This document shows positions 7,906 through 16,717 of a stretch of DNA of 64,000 nucleotides, piece by piece (the stretch's first letter is position 1; each line of letters starts with the position of its first letter). The stretch lies in NCBI GenBank assembly GCA_026627305.1, contig JAPNVD010000005.1, positions 62,001-126,000 of the forward strand, written 5' to 3'. Made by a program: the position numbers and the translations under genes. The notes under the pieces were generated by a model that worked only from the letters and a program-made list of their open reading frames with translations, was not told where the DNA came from and did not search any database. The DNA comes from Sulfolobaceae archaeon (GTDB lineage Archaea; Thermoproteota; Thermoprotei_A; Sulfolobales; Sulfolobaceae).

Positions 7906-9240
7906 ATGAAGTATACTGAAACAGCACCCAAACTTTTTATGAATACAGGAACTAGGTTTCCTAGAAAGATTATCTGGAGTTTGGGCTTACTGAAATACAC
8001 AGCTGCTGTGGCAAATCAAAAATTAGGCTTACTTGAGCCTCAAATAGCCGATGCCATAAAGAGGGCTTCAAAGGAGTTGATGGATGGAAAATATGACGAT
8101 CAGATAGTTTTAGATGTATTTCAGACAGGTTCTGGAACTGGACTTAACATGAACGTTAATGAGGTTATAGCTGAAGTAGCCACTAAATATGCTGGTAAAC
8201 CGGTACATCCAAACGATCATGTAAACATGGGACAATCGTCTAACGATACTGTACCAACTGCCATAAGAGTTGCAGCAGTAGCCGAGTTTTATGAGAAACT
8301 ACTACCAGCTTTAGATAAGATGATCTCGTCACTGGAAAGAAAATCACAGGAGTTTATGAACATAATTAAGAGTGGAAGGACACACTTAAGGGATGCCTTA
8401 CCTATAACGCTTGGACAAGAATTATCAGCCTATGTAGATGCTTTTAAGCATGACAAGTCAGTCCTCGAGAGCATTATAGAATACGTAAAGGAATTGCCAA
8501 TTGGCGGAACTGCAGTTGGAACGGGTTTGAACGCTCATCCTGAGTTCCCTAAGTTAGTTATTGAAGAGTTCAACAGGCAAACAGGCTATGGATTTAAAGA
8601 GGCTAACAAGTTTAGGGCTATGAGGTTATTAACCGATTTACTGGAGCTTTCAGGAGCTCTAAGGACGCTAGCTGTAAACATGTATAGACTAGGACAGGAC
8701 ATGAGGTTAATGTTTTCAGGTCCATTGACAGGCTTAAACGAGATAGACCTACCTACACAGGAGGAAATAGCCGGGAGTTCAATAATGCCCGGTAAGACAA
8801 ACCCAGTGACTGTAGAAGCGTCATTACTAGTCTCAGCACAAATAGTTGGGCTTGATCACGCTAACCAGTTCGCCTCAATGTTGGGAGAGTTTGAACTAGC
8901 TATGGGCGTTCCGTTAATAGGCTATAACATAGTTACTGAAATAAACTTAGCTGCTGAAGCCTTAAATAAGTTTGCAAGCCTGGTAATTGATGGAATGAAA
9001 CCAAATGTGGAACAGATGAGAAGATATGCCGAAAGTTCACCTTCGTTAATAACCGTTATCTCCCCAATAATAGGTTATGATAAAGCTTCTCAAATAGGCA
9101 AGAGGTTGTCAAAAGGCTATTCAATAAGGGATGCATTAAGGGAGCTGGGCTTCAAGGATGAGGAGATAGACAAGCTCCTTAACCTTGAAAACTTAGTTAA
9201 GCCAGGTATACCCGCAAAGGGAAGCAATAATAAGAAGTAA
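7906..9240 (+). CDS. fumC: Fumarate hydratase, class II
   Basis: Catalyses reversible hydration of fumarate to malate in the citric acid cycle; a cytosolic homotetramer in the family. The superfamily signature [11 protein letters not shown] (about 285-295) contains the catalytic Ser loop. [17 protein letters not shown] (about 150-166) has GRTH, typical of fumarases, where aspartases have [19 protein letters not shown] carries the active-site His. The length (444) is slightly shorter than bacterial FumC. Start ATG follows a TATA-like ACATTTTTATCC about 30 bases upstream. It ends in a Lys/Asn-rich tail (KGSNNKK), and a T-rich terminator lies just downstream. Confidence 0.95.
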   Translation: MKYTETAPKLFMNTGTRFPRKIIWSLGLLKYTAAVANQKLGLLEPQIADAIKRASKELMDGKYDDQIVLDVFQTGSGTGLNMNVNEVIAEVATKYAGKPVHPNDHVNMGQSSNDTVPTAIRVAAVAEFYEKLLPALDKMISSLERKSQEFMNIIKSGRTHLRDALPITLGQELSAYVDAFKHDKSVLESIIEYVKELPIGGTAVGTGLNAHPEFPKLVIEEFNRQTGYGFKEANKFRAMRLLTDLLELSGALRTLAVNMYRLGQDMRLMFSGPLTGLNEIDLPTQEEIAGSSIMPGKTNPVTVEASLLVSAQIVGLDHANQFASMLGEFELAMGVPLIGYNIVTEINLAAEALNKFASLVIDGMKPNVEQMRRYAESSPSLITVISPIIGYDKASQIGKRLSKGYSIRDALRELGFKDEEIDKLLNLENLVKPGIPAKGSNNKK

Positions 9241-9242
9241 TT

Positions 9243-9273
9243 AATTTCTTATTTCTTCTTTTTCTTACTCTTT
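9243..9273 (+). terminator. T-rich terminator after fumC
   Basis: A pyrimidine-rich run with several T blocks (AATTTCTTATTTCTTC, then TTTTTCTTAC) directly follows the fumC stop. Such T-rich runs end transcription in Sulfolobales. No hairpin is needed or seen. Confidence 0.45.
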
Positions 9274-9276
9274 ACC

Positions 9277-9735
9277 GTGTTTGAATCCTGCGTAAGTATA
9301 ATAAAAAAGGGAGATGAAATACTGCTTATAAAGAAACTGAGAGGTTTAGGACAAGGACTTTACAACTTCCCAGGAGGAAAGAAGGAAGAAAACGAGTCCA
9401 TAGAGCATTGTGCAATAAGGGAGACAGAGGAGGAAGTGGGTTTAAAGATTAAGAGCCTTGAAAAAGTAGGGGAGATATGGTTTTATGTGAATAGTAGGCT
9501 TGAGGAGATAATGCACGTTTTCTTGGTTAACCAGTATGAGGGTGAACCAAAGAGTTCGGAAGAGGCTATACCAATTTGGTATAAGATAGCCTCCATACCT
9601 TATACTAACATGTGGGAAGACGATAAGATTTGGCTACCAAAAGTTCTAAAAGGAGAAAAGATAAGATGTAATTTTTATTTCGGCGAGAATTGGAAGGGGT
9701 TTCTGGGCGGAACTTGCTCACCTGAAGAATATTGA
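9277..9735 (+). CDS. Nudix hydrolase (MutT/MTH1-like)
   Basis: A small cytosolic hydrolase cleaving nucleoside diphosphates linked to another group, perhaps oxidised dNTPs. The Nudix box is complete, from GGKKEENESIEHCAIRET at about 32-49 to EEEVGL, with the RExxEEVG helix. The C-terminal region (EEAIPIWYKIASIPYTNMWEDDKIW) resembles the MTH1 branch of 8-oxo-dGTP or 2-hydroxy-dATP hydrolases. GTG at 9277 is the first usable start in the frame, only 36 bases after fumC, so it may be read through from fumC or use a weak promoter in the T-rich gap. It overlaps the convergent small membrane gene by 18 bases. Confidence 0.85.
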   Translation: MFESCVSIIKKGDEILLIKKLRGLGQGLYNFPGGKKEENESIEHCAIRETEEEVGLKIKSLEKVGEIWFYVNSRLEEIMHVFLVNQYEGEPKSSEEAIPIWYKIASIPYTNMWEDDKIWLPKVLKGEKIRCNFYFGENWKGFLGGTCSPEEY

Positions 9736-9921
9736 TGCAACTATAGCTAAACCTATTCCCACTACTATGAAAATCGTTCCAACATAAAGAAAAACATCAC
9801 CAAACTTCGGATACAATCTTATCTTCCATAGGAAGAGATACCCCACACCTAGAATTATGAAGACTACAGCTATTATGTAAAAAGAGATCTGAAGAGGAAA
9901 AATGGGTGAGATGACCATCAA
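9718..9921 (-). CDS. Small two-helix membrane protein
   Basis: Sixty-seven residues with two strong membrane segments (about 9-31 and 43-64) joined by a basic loop (KIRLYPKFG). No known family recognised. It sits between convergent neighbours and begins 16 bases downstream of the esterase gene stop on the same strand, so it may be the last member of the minus-strand transcript running from 12127. Confidence 0.5.
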   Translation of the reverse strand: MMVISPIFPLQISFYIIAVVFIILGVGYLFLWKIRLYPKFGDVFLYVGTIFIVVGIGLAIVASIFFR

Positions 9922-9937
9922 TTATATTATGCTAAAA

Positions 9938-10894
9938 CTAACTATTAATGATTTCTCTAGCTATATACGGAATACTAACGTCAAGCCTAAAAGCTGTATC
10001 CATATGACCACCTTCAAACTCCTCAAAATAGTGAGGTATGCCAAATTTTGTAAGTTTCATATGGATCATTCTAACTCCATATTGTAAATTAAACTCATCT
10101 TTCCTCCCTACATCTAAATAGATTGCTTTTAACCTCCTTAAATTGCCTACAAGAGAATCAATAAACCTAACTGGATCCTTCTGTAACCACTTATCCCACA
10201 CACTACTAATTATCTCACCTGTCTCAAGGTCAAAGGGCAGTTCAAATTCACCATTTAACTTAGGGGAATAGAACGCAGAAAGCCCAACTATCATTAAGGT
10301 TTCTAACAGCTCATATTTCTTCTTAGATTTAAGAGACCAGAAGTAATCCACCCATTCTTTAGGGTTCTTAAATTTGCTTAGGTTCCTTATAGCTAAGGGA
10401 AATGAAGGTATATATGCATACTCAAAGTAGGCATCAGGTGAGTGGGAGGCTATAACGTTTATTAAACCAGCATACTTCATCCCTAAATAAAGTGCACCAT
10501 AACCTCCAGAGGATTTACCGATTAAACCTATTTTGTCAGATTTGTAAATGTCCTTGAAATACTTCACCACATCATTTATTATAAAATCCTCATAGTTGCC
10601 TACAGCTGGACTGTTTAGATATTGGTTACCGCCATATCTGGTAAAGGTATCAGGTAAAATGAATATTATATCCTTAATTCCTAGCCTCTCTAACCTTTGG
10701 ACTATAGGCTCTGAATAGGGATCATAGTTTAACTGTGTTATCGAAGATGAATGATATCCGCTTAAATAGACTACTATAGGTTTACCTTGTGGATTATCTG
10801 GAAGTATTTGATAAACCTTTCTCTTATAAGGGTCTTTCAAGGGATTATCCTTAAGACTTTCGCTCTCGATTTCAACGCTTTTAACTTCAAGCAT
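9938..10894 (-). CDS. Alpha/beta-hydrolase, esterase D/antigen 85-like
   Basis: A predicted cytosolic serine esterase of the putative-esterase (PF00756-like) group. The nucleophile elbow is G-K-S-S-G-G in IGLIGKSSGGYGALYLG (about 121-137). The likely acid is in YLDVGRKDEFNL and the catalytic His in EFEGGHMDTAFR near the C terminus. The length (318) is usual. No signal peptide: the N terminus is MLEVKSVEIESESLKDNP. It lies 15 bases downstream of the DUF429 gene on the same strand and is probably cotranscribed. Natural substrate unknown; S-formylglutathione hydrolase activity is unlikely in an archaeon without glutathione. Confidence 0.8.
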   Translation of the reverse strand: MLEVKSVEIESESLKDNPLKDPYKRKVYQILPDNPQGKPIVVYLSGYHSSSITQLNYDPYSEPIVQRLERLGIKDIIFILPDTFTRYGGNQYLNSPAVGNYEDFIINDVVKYFKDIYKSDKIGLIGKSSGGYGALYLGMKYAGLINVIASHSPDAYFEYAYIPSFPLAIRNLSKFKNPKEWVDYFWSLKSKKKYELLETLMIVGLSAFYSPKLNGEFELPFDLETGEIISSVWDKWLQKDPVRFIDSLVGNLRRLKAIYLDVGRKDEFNLQYGVRMIHMKLTKFGIPHYFEEFEGGHMDTAFRLDVSIPYIAREIINS

Positions 10895-10909
10895 GTGAAA
10901 CAGTTCACT

Positions 10910-11440
10910 TTAGAGCAATTTAAATGTGCTATCGTTTACCCTCATAATTTTTACACTGTAGCCCTTTGGAACTAAATATATCCTACCATCAACTGCCTTA
11001 ATCTCCATTGCCTCCTTCCTATCATATAGGTAAGCTACTAGAGAACACAGCAATGCATCAAACTCGTCCTTGACTTTGCTGTAATCCTTCCAATTTAAAC
11101 CTAAATTTTTAGCTGAGGATGTAGGATGGGTTTCTATCACTTTATTAAAGGCTTTAGACAGATTTAAAGCCCTTTCAACAAGCGAGTTCATCCATGATGG
11201 TGGCAAGACCTTATAGCCTCTCCTAATCATTTCCTTATCTACCTCTCTGAATCCCTTAGTATACGATAGCGGAGAATCTATGGCAACTACTTCTGAGCCT
11301 TCACAATATTCAATAATCTCCTCATCATTATTCTTTGGGAATACATGGACTTCGATGCCTTCTTGCTTTTTCAGCAATAAGGCTACATAAGTCTTCCTCT
11401 TTACTGCTAGATCTATTCCGCAGTATTGATTCATATCCAT
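10910..11440 (-). CDS. DUF429 protein, RNase H-fold predicted nuclease
   Basis: A member of the DUF429 group, thought to adopt an RNase H-like fold with acidic metal ligands. Visible acidic positions are the N-terminal CGIDLA, VVAIDSPLSY in the middle and DEFDALLCSLVAYLYD near the C terminus; HPTSS (about 104-108) is also typical. No tested function is known to me. It overlaps the upstream small gene by 10 bases and is followed 15 bases later by an esterase, forming a tight minus-strand group starting at 12127. Confidence 0.75.
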   Translation of the reverse strand: MDMNQYCGIDLAVKRKTYVALLLKKQEGIEVHVFPKNNDEEIIEYCEGSEVVAIDSPLSYTKGFREVDKEMIRRGYKVLPPSWMNSLVERALNLSKAFNKVIETHPTSSAKNLGLNWKDYSKVKDEFDALLCSLVAYLYDRKEAMEIKAVDGRIYLVPKGYSVKIMRVNDSTFKLL

Positions 11441-11796
11441 ATCGTCTTCGCTGATGTTATCCTGACTACCTTAGAGACATAAGGTACTAACTCCATGTAT
11501 TCTTCCCTTACAAACTTAACAATATCCTCATCTTCAAAACCTAATAGTCGCATGTATTCTACTAAATAAAAGGCTTTTATACACCTTTTACTTTCATCGA
11601 GATTTCTTGCAAAACCTTCTATTGGAATAACGTTTATCCTTATCTCTCTTTCAGCTTCTGAAAAGCTAACATAACGCCAAAGAGGGTCTGCTACAAGTTT
11701 ATAATTCACGTGGATTTCTTTTTTGTACTTCCTCTTTATCCTATTTTTTACCTCGTTAATCTCCTCCTCAAGACTATTATAACTGTACAATTTCAA
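11431..11796 (-). CDS. Hypothetical protein, related to its upstream neighbour
   Basis: Not recognised. 121 residues: an N-terminal charged helix (SLEEEINEVKNRIKRKYKKE), beta strands (HVNYKLVADPLW, REIRINVIP) and a long C-terminal helix pair (CIKAFYLVEYMRLLGFEDED). The order of elements and spacing match the next gene upstream (11777-12127), suggesting an old tandem duplication. The helix-strand-strand-helix order recalls small zincin-like proteases, but there is no HExxH motif. It overlaps both neighbours (20 and 10 bases), so it belongs to the same transcript. Confidence 0.6.
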   Translation of the reverse strand: MKLYSYNSLEEEINEVKNRIKRKYKKEIHVNYKLVADPLWRYVSFSEAEREIRINVIPIEGFARNLDESKRCIKAFYLVEYMRLLGFEDEDIVKFVREEYMELVPYVSKVVRITSAKTIWI

Positions 11797-12127
11797 TCAT
11801 CTTGTATATAATTGAGTCTTTCCCATATTTTTCGTTTACTATCGTTAGAAGCTTGTTTTTCCAATCATCTCCATAATATTCTCTTAATACAGCATACAAT
11901 ATCACTAATAAAAGATAGGAGGAGATTATTCCATACTCATTACCGCTCTCAGCTGTAATATATTCATAATGCACAGAGTTTATGTATACTGTTCCGTTCT
12001 CGTATCTTGCGTGCTGACCAAAGGGCAATGATTCAAATAAAACTGAGTTCACACGCAAAGGTACTTTATATTCTTCAAGTATTTCATTAGCCTCCTTAAG
12101 CACACAGTCTAAATCCTTACAGTACAT
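11777..12127 (-). CDS. Hypothetical protein, first gene of small-protein pair
   Basis: Not recognised. 116 residues with an N-terminal helix (LDCVLKEANEILEEYKVPLR), strands (RVNSVLF, GTVYINSVHYEYI) and a hydrophobic helix (GIISSYLLLVILYAVLREY). The architecture parallels the downstream protein at 11431-11796. Two Cys occur at the N terminus (MYCKDLDC). Start ATG at 12127 lies near TATATAA (12151-12157), a plausible promoter on the minus strand. First gene of the 12127-9938 group with a DUF429 protein and an esterase. Confidence 0.6.
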   Translation of the reverse strand: MYCKDLDCVLKEANEILEEYKVPLRVNSVLFESLPFGQHARYENGTVYINSVHYEYITAESGNEYGIISSYLLLVILYAVLREYYGDDWKNKLLTIVNEKYGKDSIIYKMIEIVQL

Positions 12128-12159
12128 TATGATAAAACTTCTGCATTACTTATATAAAT

Positions 12160-12206
12160 CTGAGCTCCTCCCCGCCTTAAAAGGTGAGGTTTGCCTCATT
12201 TTATCA
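12160..12206 (+). repeat. Structured 47-base element, copy A
   Basis: Begins CTGAGCTCCTCCCCGCCT and ends ...GCCTCATTTTATCA. A hairpin CCCCGCCT-TAAA-AGGTGAGG has eight pairs with one mismatch, and a second short stem GAGG-TTTG-CCTC overlaps it. A second copy lies at 48914-48962. The C-rich palindrome resembles the hairpins at ends of IS200/IS605 (tnpB) elements, so it may be a solo end or guide-RNA scaffold remnant. No transposase gene is nearby. Confidence 0.6.
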
Positions 12207-12243
12207 TGCTCGTTTCACAATAATAAGGAATTAGATCCTTGCA

Positions 12244-12540
12244 TCAGCATTCGAATTGCGAACACAATATCTCATCCAATTCGGAAACCAAATCCCTTAG
12301 TAAAACGTAGTATTTATATAACTCGTCTAATCCCTTATCGGTTACTCCGAATATTATATCGTTATAAATGTATGCCTTCTTCTCCACTAAACCTTTTCTT
12401 TCCATATTCTTCAATCTTTTTACTAACTCTTTAGTTTCAAGGCCTAGTATCTCTTTGAGTTCTCTAATGCTCAACTCGTCGTATTCAGCTAATTTCGACA
12501 ATATCGTTATTGAAGTTATATCCACAAGTTCGTATATCAC
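12244..12540 (-). CDS. Winged-helix transcription regulator, 98 aa
   Basis: A small DNA-binding protein of ArsR/MarR-like winged-helix type. The helix-turn-helix is at about 22-48 (LSIRELKEILGLETKELVKRL) and the wing at 50-75 (GLVEKKAYIYNDIIFGVTDKG); a C-terminal helix may give dimers. It is divergent from the amino-acid permease gene at 12787 across a 246-base gap, so it could control that permease or itself. Four Cys-free core residues show no metal site; two Cys lie at the extreme C terminus (LCSQFEC). Confidence 0.75.
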   Translation of the reverse strand: MIYELVDITSITILSKLAEYDELSIRELKEILGLETKELVKRLKNMERKGLVEKKAYIYNDIIFGVTDKGLDELYKYYVLLRDLVSELDEILCSQFEC

Positions 12541-12786
12541 AGCAATCCCTTATAAATTATTAGCTTAATCGCACTTTCAGTTAAAAATTTTTTCATTTAA
12601 TAGATAAAAAGATTTAATTTTATAATACGATATAAATCATAATTATCAGTAAACATGGAGAAATGATTATGTTTTATTCCATAATAGTTATAAAATGATA
12701 GTTTTTAAAAGATTATCTGAAATATGTCTGTATCATTTTACTATGTTGTTGAAAGCTTATATTTTTGTATTTTTAAAAGATCATTT
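12541..12786. promoter_or_regulatory. AT-rich divergent promoter region of permease and regulator
   Basis: This 246-base gap is about three-quarters A+T. A TATA-like GCTTATATTTTT (12755-12766) is centred 27 bases before the ATG at 12787 and supports that start. CCCTTATAAATTATT (about 12547-12561) may serve the regulator on the minus strand. No clear operator palindrome was found. Confidence 0.4.
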
Positions 12787-14694
12787 ATGGCAAAAGAAAG
12801 TAAAGGTGGAGCTGCAAAGGATCTCGGATTAGAAACAGATAAGCAGTTAAGAAAAGTATTAGGCAAATGGGAGCTACTTTATCTATCTCTAGGAGGAATC
12901 ATAGGTTCTGGTTGGTTATTCGGATCGTTATATGCCGGAGCGTATGCTGGAGGCGCGGCAATCATATCATGGATAATAGCAGGGATCTTAGTCCTCTTCA
13001 TTGGATTAGCCTATTCTGAAATAGGCTCTGCGATACCGAAAAGCGGTGCAATAGTTAGATATCCCCACTATACGCACGGAGGATTGGTAGGTTACTTATT
13101 GGCTTGGGCTTATTTCTTATCAGCAGCTTCAGTAGCTCCTATCGAGGCGACAGCCGCGGTAACATACCTCAGTTATTTCTTCCATCCACTAACAGTTTCT
13201 GGAGTACTAACACCCTTAGGCTATGCTTTAGCATATGTGTTACTAGTGCTCTTCACTATACTGAACTACTTTGGAGCAAAAGCTGTGGGATTAGTTAGCC
13301 ACATAGCAGGATGGTGGAAGCTGATAATACCCACTGTTACCATTGTATTACTGATTGCACTTTATTTTCATCCGTCTAACCTTACAGCGGGAGGAGGCTT
13401 CTTCCCTAGCGCAAGCCTTACCGCGAGCGGTTTCTCAGGATTCGCTGCAGTACTTTATGCTATACCAACTACCGGAGTTATATTCGCTTACTTGGGCTTC
13501 AGGCAATCTGTAGATTACGGAGGTGAAGGTAGGAATCCGAGAAAGGATATACCATTTGCAGTAATCGGCTCGTTACTTATTGCTTTAGTTATCTATACAC
13601 TACTACAAATAGCGTTTACAGGCGCTATAAACTGGAAGGCTGCCTGGTATGTAAACTCTTCAGGAGTGCCAGTATTTCCATTAGCAGTAGGTAACTGGTC
13701 AGGTCTAGCGCATTCTAATTATACTACAGGTCCATTTTATGCTGAATTCGTTCACGCTAGTGTGTTTGGACCAGTTCTAGCCTTATTCTCGATTTGGGCT
13801 ATAATATTACTAATAGATGCTGTGATATCACCGAGCGGAACTGGCTGGATCTATATAGGAACTACAACAAGGGTCATATATGGTTTCGCTGCAGATGGTT
13901 ATTTACCGTCGGCGTTCTTAAAGTTAGGAAAAACTAAAATACCAATATGGTCATTAATAGCCTCATTAATAATAGGAGCAATATTCCTAATACCATTCCC
14001 GTCATGGATATCTCTAGTAGGCTTCATATCCTCAGCAACAGTTTTCACATATATTATGGGAGGAATTGCCTTAACGGGTCTTAGAAGAGTAGCCCCTGAC
14101 CTAAAAAGACCTTATAAACTATCTGGGGCATCAATTATTGCACCACTAGCTACAATGGCTGCAGGATTAATAGTCTATTGGTCTGGGTTCACAACACTGT
14201 TCTACTTGTTCACTGCAATCTTTGTAGGCTTGCCAATCTTCTTCGGCTTCTACGCCTTAAAAGAGCTGAAATTAAATAAAGCACTAGCTGCAACCCTAGG
14301 TATAGTAGATATTGTTATAACCCTAGCTCTAGCGTTCCTGTTTTATGGAGCCACTAGCGGATTAACAGCTGCCAATAATTTATGGTTCGCAATTTACTAC
14401 ATTGTAATGGCTGCCTTAGTTTTTGGAAACATATTTGCATTACTGAAACTAGTTAAGTCTGAAGACGTTAAGAACGAGATAAAGGCTGGTGTATGGCTAC
14501 CAGTCTATATGTTTGTTATGTATCTGTTATCATACTTTGGAGCATTTGGGCTATATACAGTAATTCCATTCCCATACGACACGATCGCCGCAGCAGCAAT
14601 AACAATAGGGTTCCACTACTGGGCATCATATAGTACGATCAGAACTAAAGCGTTGGATGAAATCATTGAAACTGCTGTAAAAGAAGGAGTTTAA
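12787..14694 (+). CDS. APC-family amino acid permease
   Basis: An integral membrane transporter of the amino acid-polyamine-organocation superfamily. About 14 hydrophobic segments; the first contains the family substrate-binding motif GGIIGSGWLFGSLYAG with the unwound GSG. A longer frame starts at ATG 12724, but its first 21 residues look unrelated, and a TATA box centred 27 bases upstream of ATG 12787 points to a leaderless start at MAKESKGG (635 residues). Length above 600 is at the long end for the family because of extra C-terminal helices. The substrate is probably an amino acid but is not deducible. Its end overlaps the convergent hypothetical gene by 4 bases. Confidence 0.88.
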   Translation: MAKESKGGAAKDLGLETDKQLRKVLGKWELLYLSLGGIIGSGWLFGSLYAGAYAGGAAIISWIIAGILVLFIGLAYSEIGSAIPKSGAIVRYPHYTHGGLVGYLLAWAYFLSAASVAPIEATAAVTYLSYFFHPLTVSGVLTPLGYALAYVLLVLFTILNYFGAKAVGLVSHIAGWWKLIIPTVTIVLLIALYFHPSNLTAGGGFFPSASLTASGFSGFAAVLYAIPTTGVIFAYLGFRQSVDYGGEGRNPRKDIPFAVIGSLLIALVIYTLLQIAFTGAINWKAAWYVNSSGVPVFPLAVGNWSGLAHSNYTTGPFYAEFVHASVFGPVLALFSIWAIILLIDAVISPSGTGWIYIGTTTRVIYGFAADGYLPSAFLKLGKTKIPIWSLIASLIIGAIFLIPFPSWISLVGFISSATVFTYIMGGIALTGLRRVAPDLKRPYKLSGASIIAPLATMAAGLIVYWSGFTTLFYLFTAIFVGLPIFFGFYALKELKLNKALAATLGIVDIVITLALAFLFYGATSGLTAANNLWFAIYYIVMAALVFGNIFALLKLVKSEDVKNEIKAGVWLPVYMFVMYLLSYFGAFGLYTVIPFPYDTIAAAAITIGFHYWASYSTIRTKALDEIIETAVKEGV

Positions 14695-15485
14695 CTTAAC
14701 TTGTGCACGTAAGCCTCAAGTAAAACCTCTTTTTCTTTTTCTAATTTTTTGGTCTTATAGTCATAATATATTTCAGCCTTAGTCTTCAGCCTAAGAGTGT
14801 TACCGTTTATCACATCATCTTCAGGTGCCTTACCACTAAATTTTGAAACATCGCCCTTTTCGAACTCTACTTCATTATTAAAAGGATATACGTTATTCGC
14901 TAAAATTCCAGATATCAAGAGTAATTCCCTTTGCATTATTATATTAGTTACTAATGGTAACTTTGAGGATAAAGAGATATCAACTGCACGTTTTTCCATA
15001 AATATGTTACGTTTTGACTTTACCGATACTACACGCGAGTTAGAGACCTCGATAACTACATCGTCTTCATCTTGTTTTTCAATAGTTCTGTTTAACTCTT
15101 GTAAATCGTTATAAAATTGAAAAGTTAGCCTAAATGTTCCATCAACTAGTTTTGCCTTTACAGGAAGCCAGTTATTCTCTACAATAGTTATCTTAAAGCT
15201 ATCGCTTATAGGAAAGGCGTAATATGAAAAATAGTGGTAAGCTTCCTGTCTTTCCTCACTGGAAACTTTATTTATGAAGATATCTCTACTCCACTTCAAT
15301 TCCTTATAATATTCACTAAATTTTCCATCTAATGATTTTATTAGATTTTTCAAGAGCTTATCCTCAAAGTAAAATGATAATAAAGGCACTAGGTTGAGCT
15401 CTTGAGATTTCTTTTCCGCGAAATTTATTAAATTGTTTAAATTTTGATATTTTCTTAATATTTCTAATGATTTTGTCTTAATCAA
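14691..15485 (-). CDS. Hypothetical protein, 264 aa
   Basis: Not recognised. A soluble protein with a helical N-terminal part (residues 1-70), then alternating beta strands rich in charged and aromatic residues, for example FRLTFQFYNDL and NSRVVSVKSKRNIFMEKRAV, and a lysine-rich C terminus. No membrane segment or Cys cluster. It overlaps the permease stop by 4 bases on the other strand. A TATA-like TATATAAGAGG on the plus strand (15492-15502) reads as CCTCTTATATA on the minus strand just upstream of the ATG. Confidence 0.55.
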   Translation of the reverse strand: MIKTKSLEILRKYQNLNNLINFAEKKSQELNLVPLLSFYFEDKLLKNLIKSLDGKFSEYYKELKWSRDIFINKVSSEERQEAYHYFSYYAFPISDSFKITIVENNWLPVKAKLVDGTFRLTFQFYNDLQELNRTIEKQDEDDVVIEVSNSRVVSVKSKRNIFMEKRAVDISLSSKLPLVTNIIMQRELLLISGILANNVYPFNNEVEFEKGDVSKFSGKAPEDDVINGNTLRLKTKAEIYYDYKTKKLEKEKEVLLEAYVHKLS

Positions 15486-15603
15486 TTCATTATATAAGAG
15501 GGGTATATATTTTTGAAATTATCTAGCGTTTCGCAATGAAAAACAGTGAAACACGGGCTATATTTATAAATATGAAACGTTGAACAAGGAATCAGAAAGC
15601 AGT

Positions 15604-16095
15604 ATGAGGACAACTGCTCTAATAGCCTTAAGCCTTATAGCTGGATTAATGGGAGGAATAGCAGTAGCTGGTGTTGCTGGATTTGGACCTCTAGCATATA
15701 TATCCTACCATATAATGGCACCACAGGCACAGCAAGGAGCGATGATCATACCTGCCTATATAAACTTAGGAAATCTAACACCATCACAGGCAGGTGTAGT
15801 GAAAGCTAGTGCCACACTTGATCTAAAAACAAATGGAACTTTCAAAGTAATACTATTGCACAGAGAAAAGTTCTCTAAAGTATTCTCAAACTTCACCGTT
15901 GTCCTACAATTCTCTAATAATAAAACAGTAGTGCTTAGCTTAACACAAACCATGGAAAACATAACGTTAAGCAGTGGCAACTATACTGTGCTAATAACGC
16001 TTTACTTCACAGTCTCTTCTAGTCCTCACGGAGACCTAAACGTTTTCAAAGAACCATTCATAATAATACATCCGGTAGGACAAGGAGAAGATTAA
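15604..16095 (+). CDS. Secreted or membrane-anchored hypothetical protein
   Basis: An exported protein of unknown role. It opens with a hydrophobic signal/anchor (MRTTALIALSLIAGLMGGIA) followed by a beta-rich domain with several N-x-S/T sites (NGTF, NFTV, NITL, NYTV), as expected for glycosylated surface proteins of Sulfolobales. An upstream TTG at 15580 is in frame, but the TATA box TTTATAAA (15563-15570) would start transcription near 15591, downstream of that TTG. ATG 15604 is therefore preferred, with a leader of about 13 bases. It ends in HPVGQGED. Single-gene transcript. Confidence 0.65.
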   Translation: MRTTALIALSLIAGLMGGIAVAGVAGFGPLAYISYHIMAPQAQQGAMIIPAYINLGNLTPSQAGVVKASATLDLKTNGTFKVILLHREKFSKVFSNFTVVLQFSNNKTVVLSLTQTMENITLSSGNYTVLITLYFTVSSSPHGDLNVFKEPFIIIHPVGQGED

Positions 16096-16154
16096 AATAA
16101 AGTAAACATTTTTTATCGTGTTTTTATTTATATAATATCTTCTCTTCCTCCTCT

Positions 16155-16694
16155 TCACTTTCCTCTGACAATATAGACTAAGTGACCCACTTCTGGTAAG
16201 ATCAACTCCCTCATAGCTAACTTAACTGCATCAGGAGATCCTGGAAGCATAAATATAACCTTACCGTTCAACACACCAGCTGATGCCTTACTTAAGTAAG
16301 CGGCAGATTTAACCTCAGGTTGTGCATAACTGACATACCTGAAAACCTCACCAAATCCCTCTATTTCCCTATCAAGAATTCTTCTAACCACCTCTACAGT
16401 CATATCAGTAGTTGAATAGCCAGTTCCACCTGTTGATACTATAACATCGACCTCAGGTATCTCAGCAGCTTCTATAAAGGCTTTAAGGATCTTCATCTTA
16501 TCGTCTGGTATTAGGGTGTAACCAACTAGTTTATGCCCTGAAGATATTATCATCTCCTTAATGGCATCTCCAGACTCATCTACAACTGGCTCCCTCTTCA
16601 TCATCTTCTCATATCTAGAAGTGCTTATTGTAATAACGTAGAAGTTTAGAACTTTAGGAGCCATCTCCCTATGTTTTTTGTGAGCCTCTGACAA
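16155..16694 (-). CDS. moaB: MoaB/MogA-family molybdopterin adenylyltransferase
   Basis: Activates molybdopterin by adenylylation for insertion of tungsten or molybdenum, a step in cofactor synthesis for aldehyde oxidoreductases and related enzymes. The MoaB/MogA fold motifs are [19 protein letters not shown] (about 85-103), the Gly-rich MPT loop, and [14 protein letters not shown] near 148-161. The length (179) fits MoaB. No other molybdopterin gene is in the window. It is 23 bases downstream of the nucleotidyltransferase gene on the same strand and probably shares its transcript. Confidence 0.9.
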   Translation of the reverse strand: MSEAHKKHREMAPKVLNFYVITISTSRYEKMMKREPVVDESGDAIKEMIISSGHKLVGYTLIPDDKMKILKAFIEAAEIPEVDVIVSTGGTGYSTTDMTVEVVRRILDREIEGFGEVFRYVSYAQPEVKSAAYLSKASAGVLNGKVIFMLPGSPDAVKLAMRELILPEVGHLVYIVRGK

Positions 16695-16717
16695 AACTTA
16701 ACACCTAATCATATTTT

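Noticed and set aside
12724-12786. N-terminal extension of the APC permease from ATG 12724
   Set aside because: The 21 residues do not resemble family N termini, and the TATA element at 12755-12766 lies inside it and fits a leaderless start at 12787.
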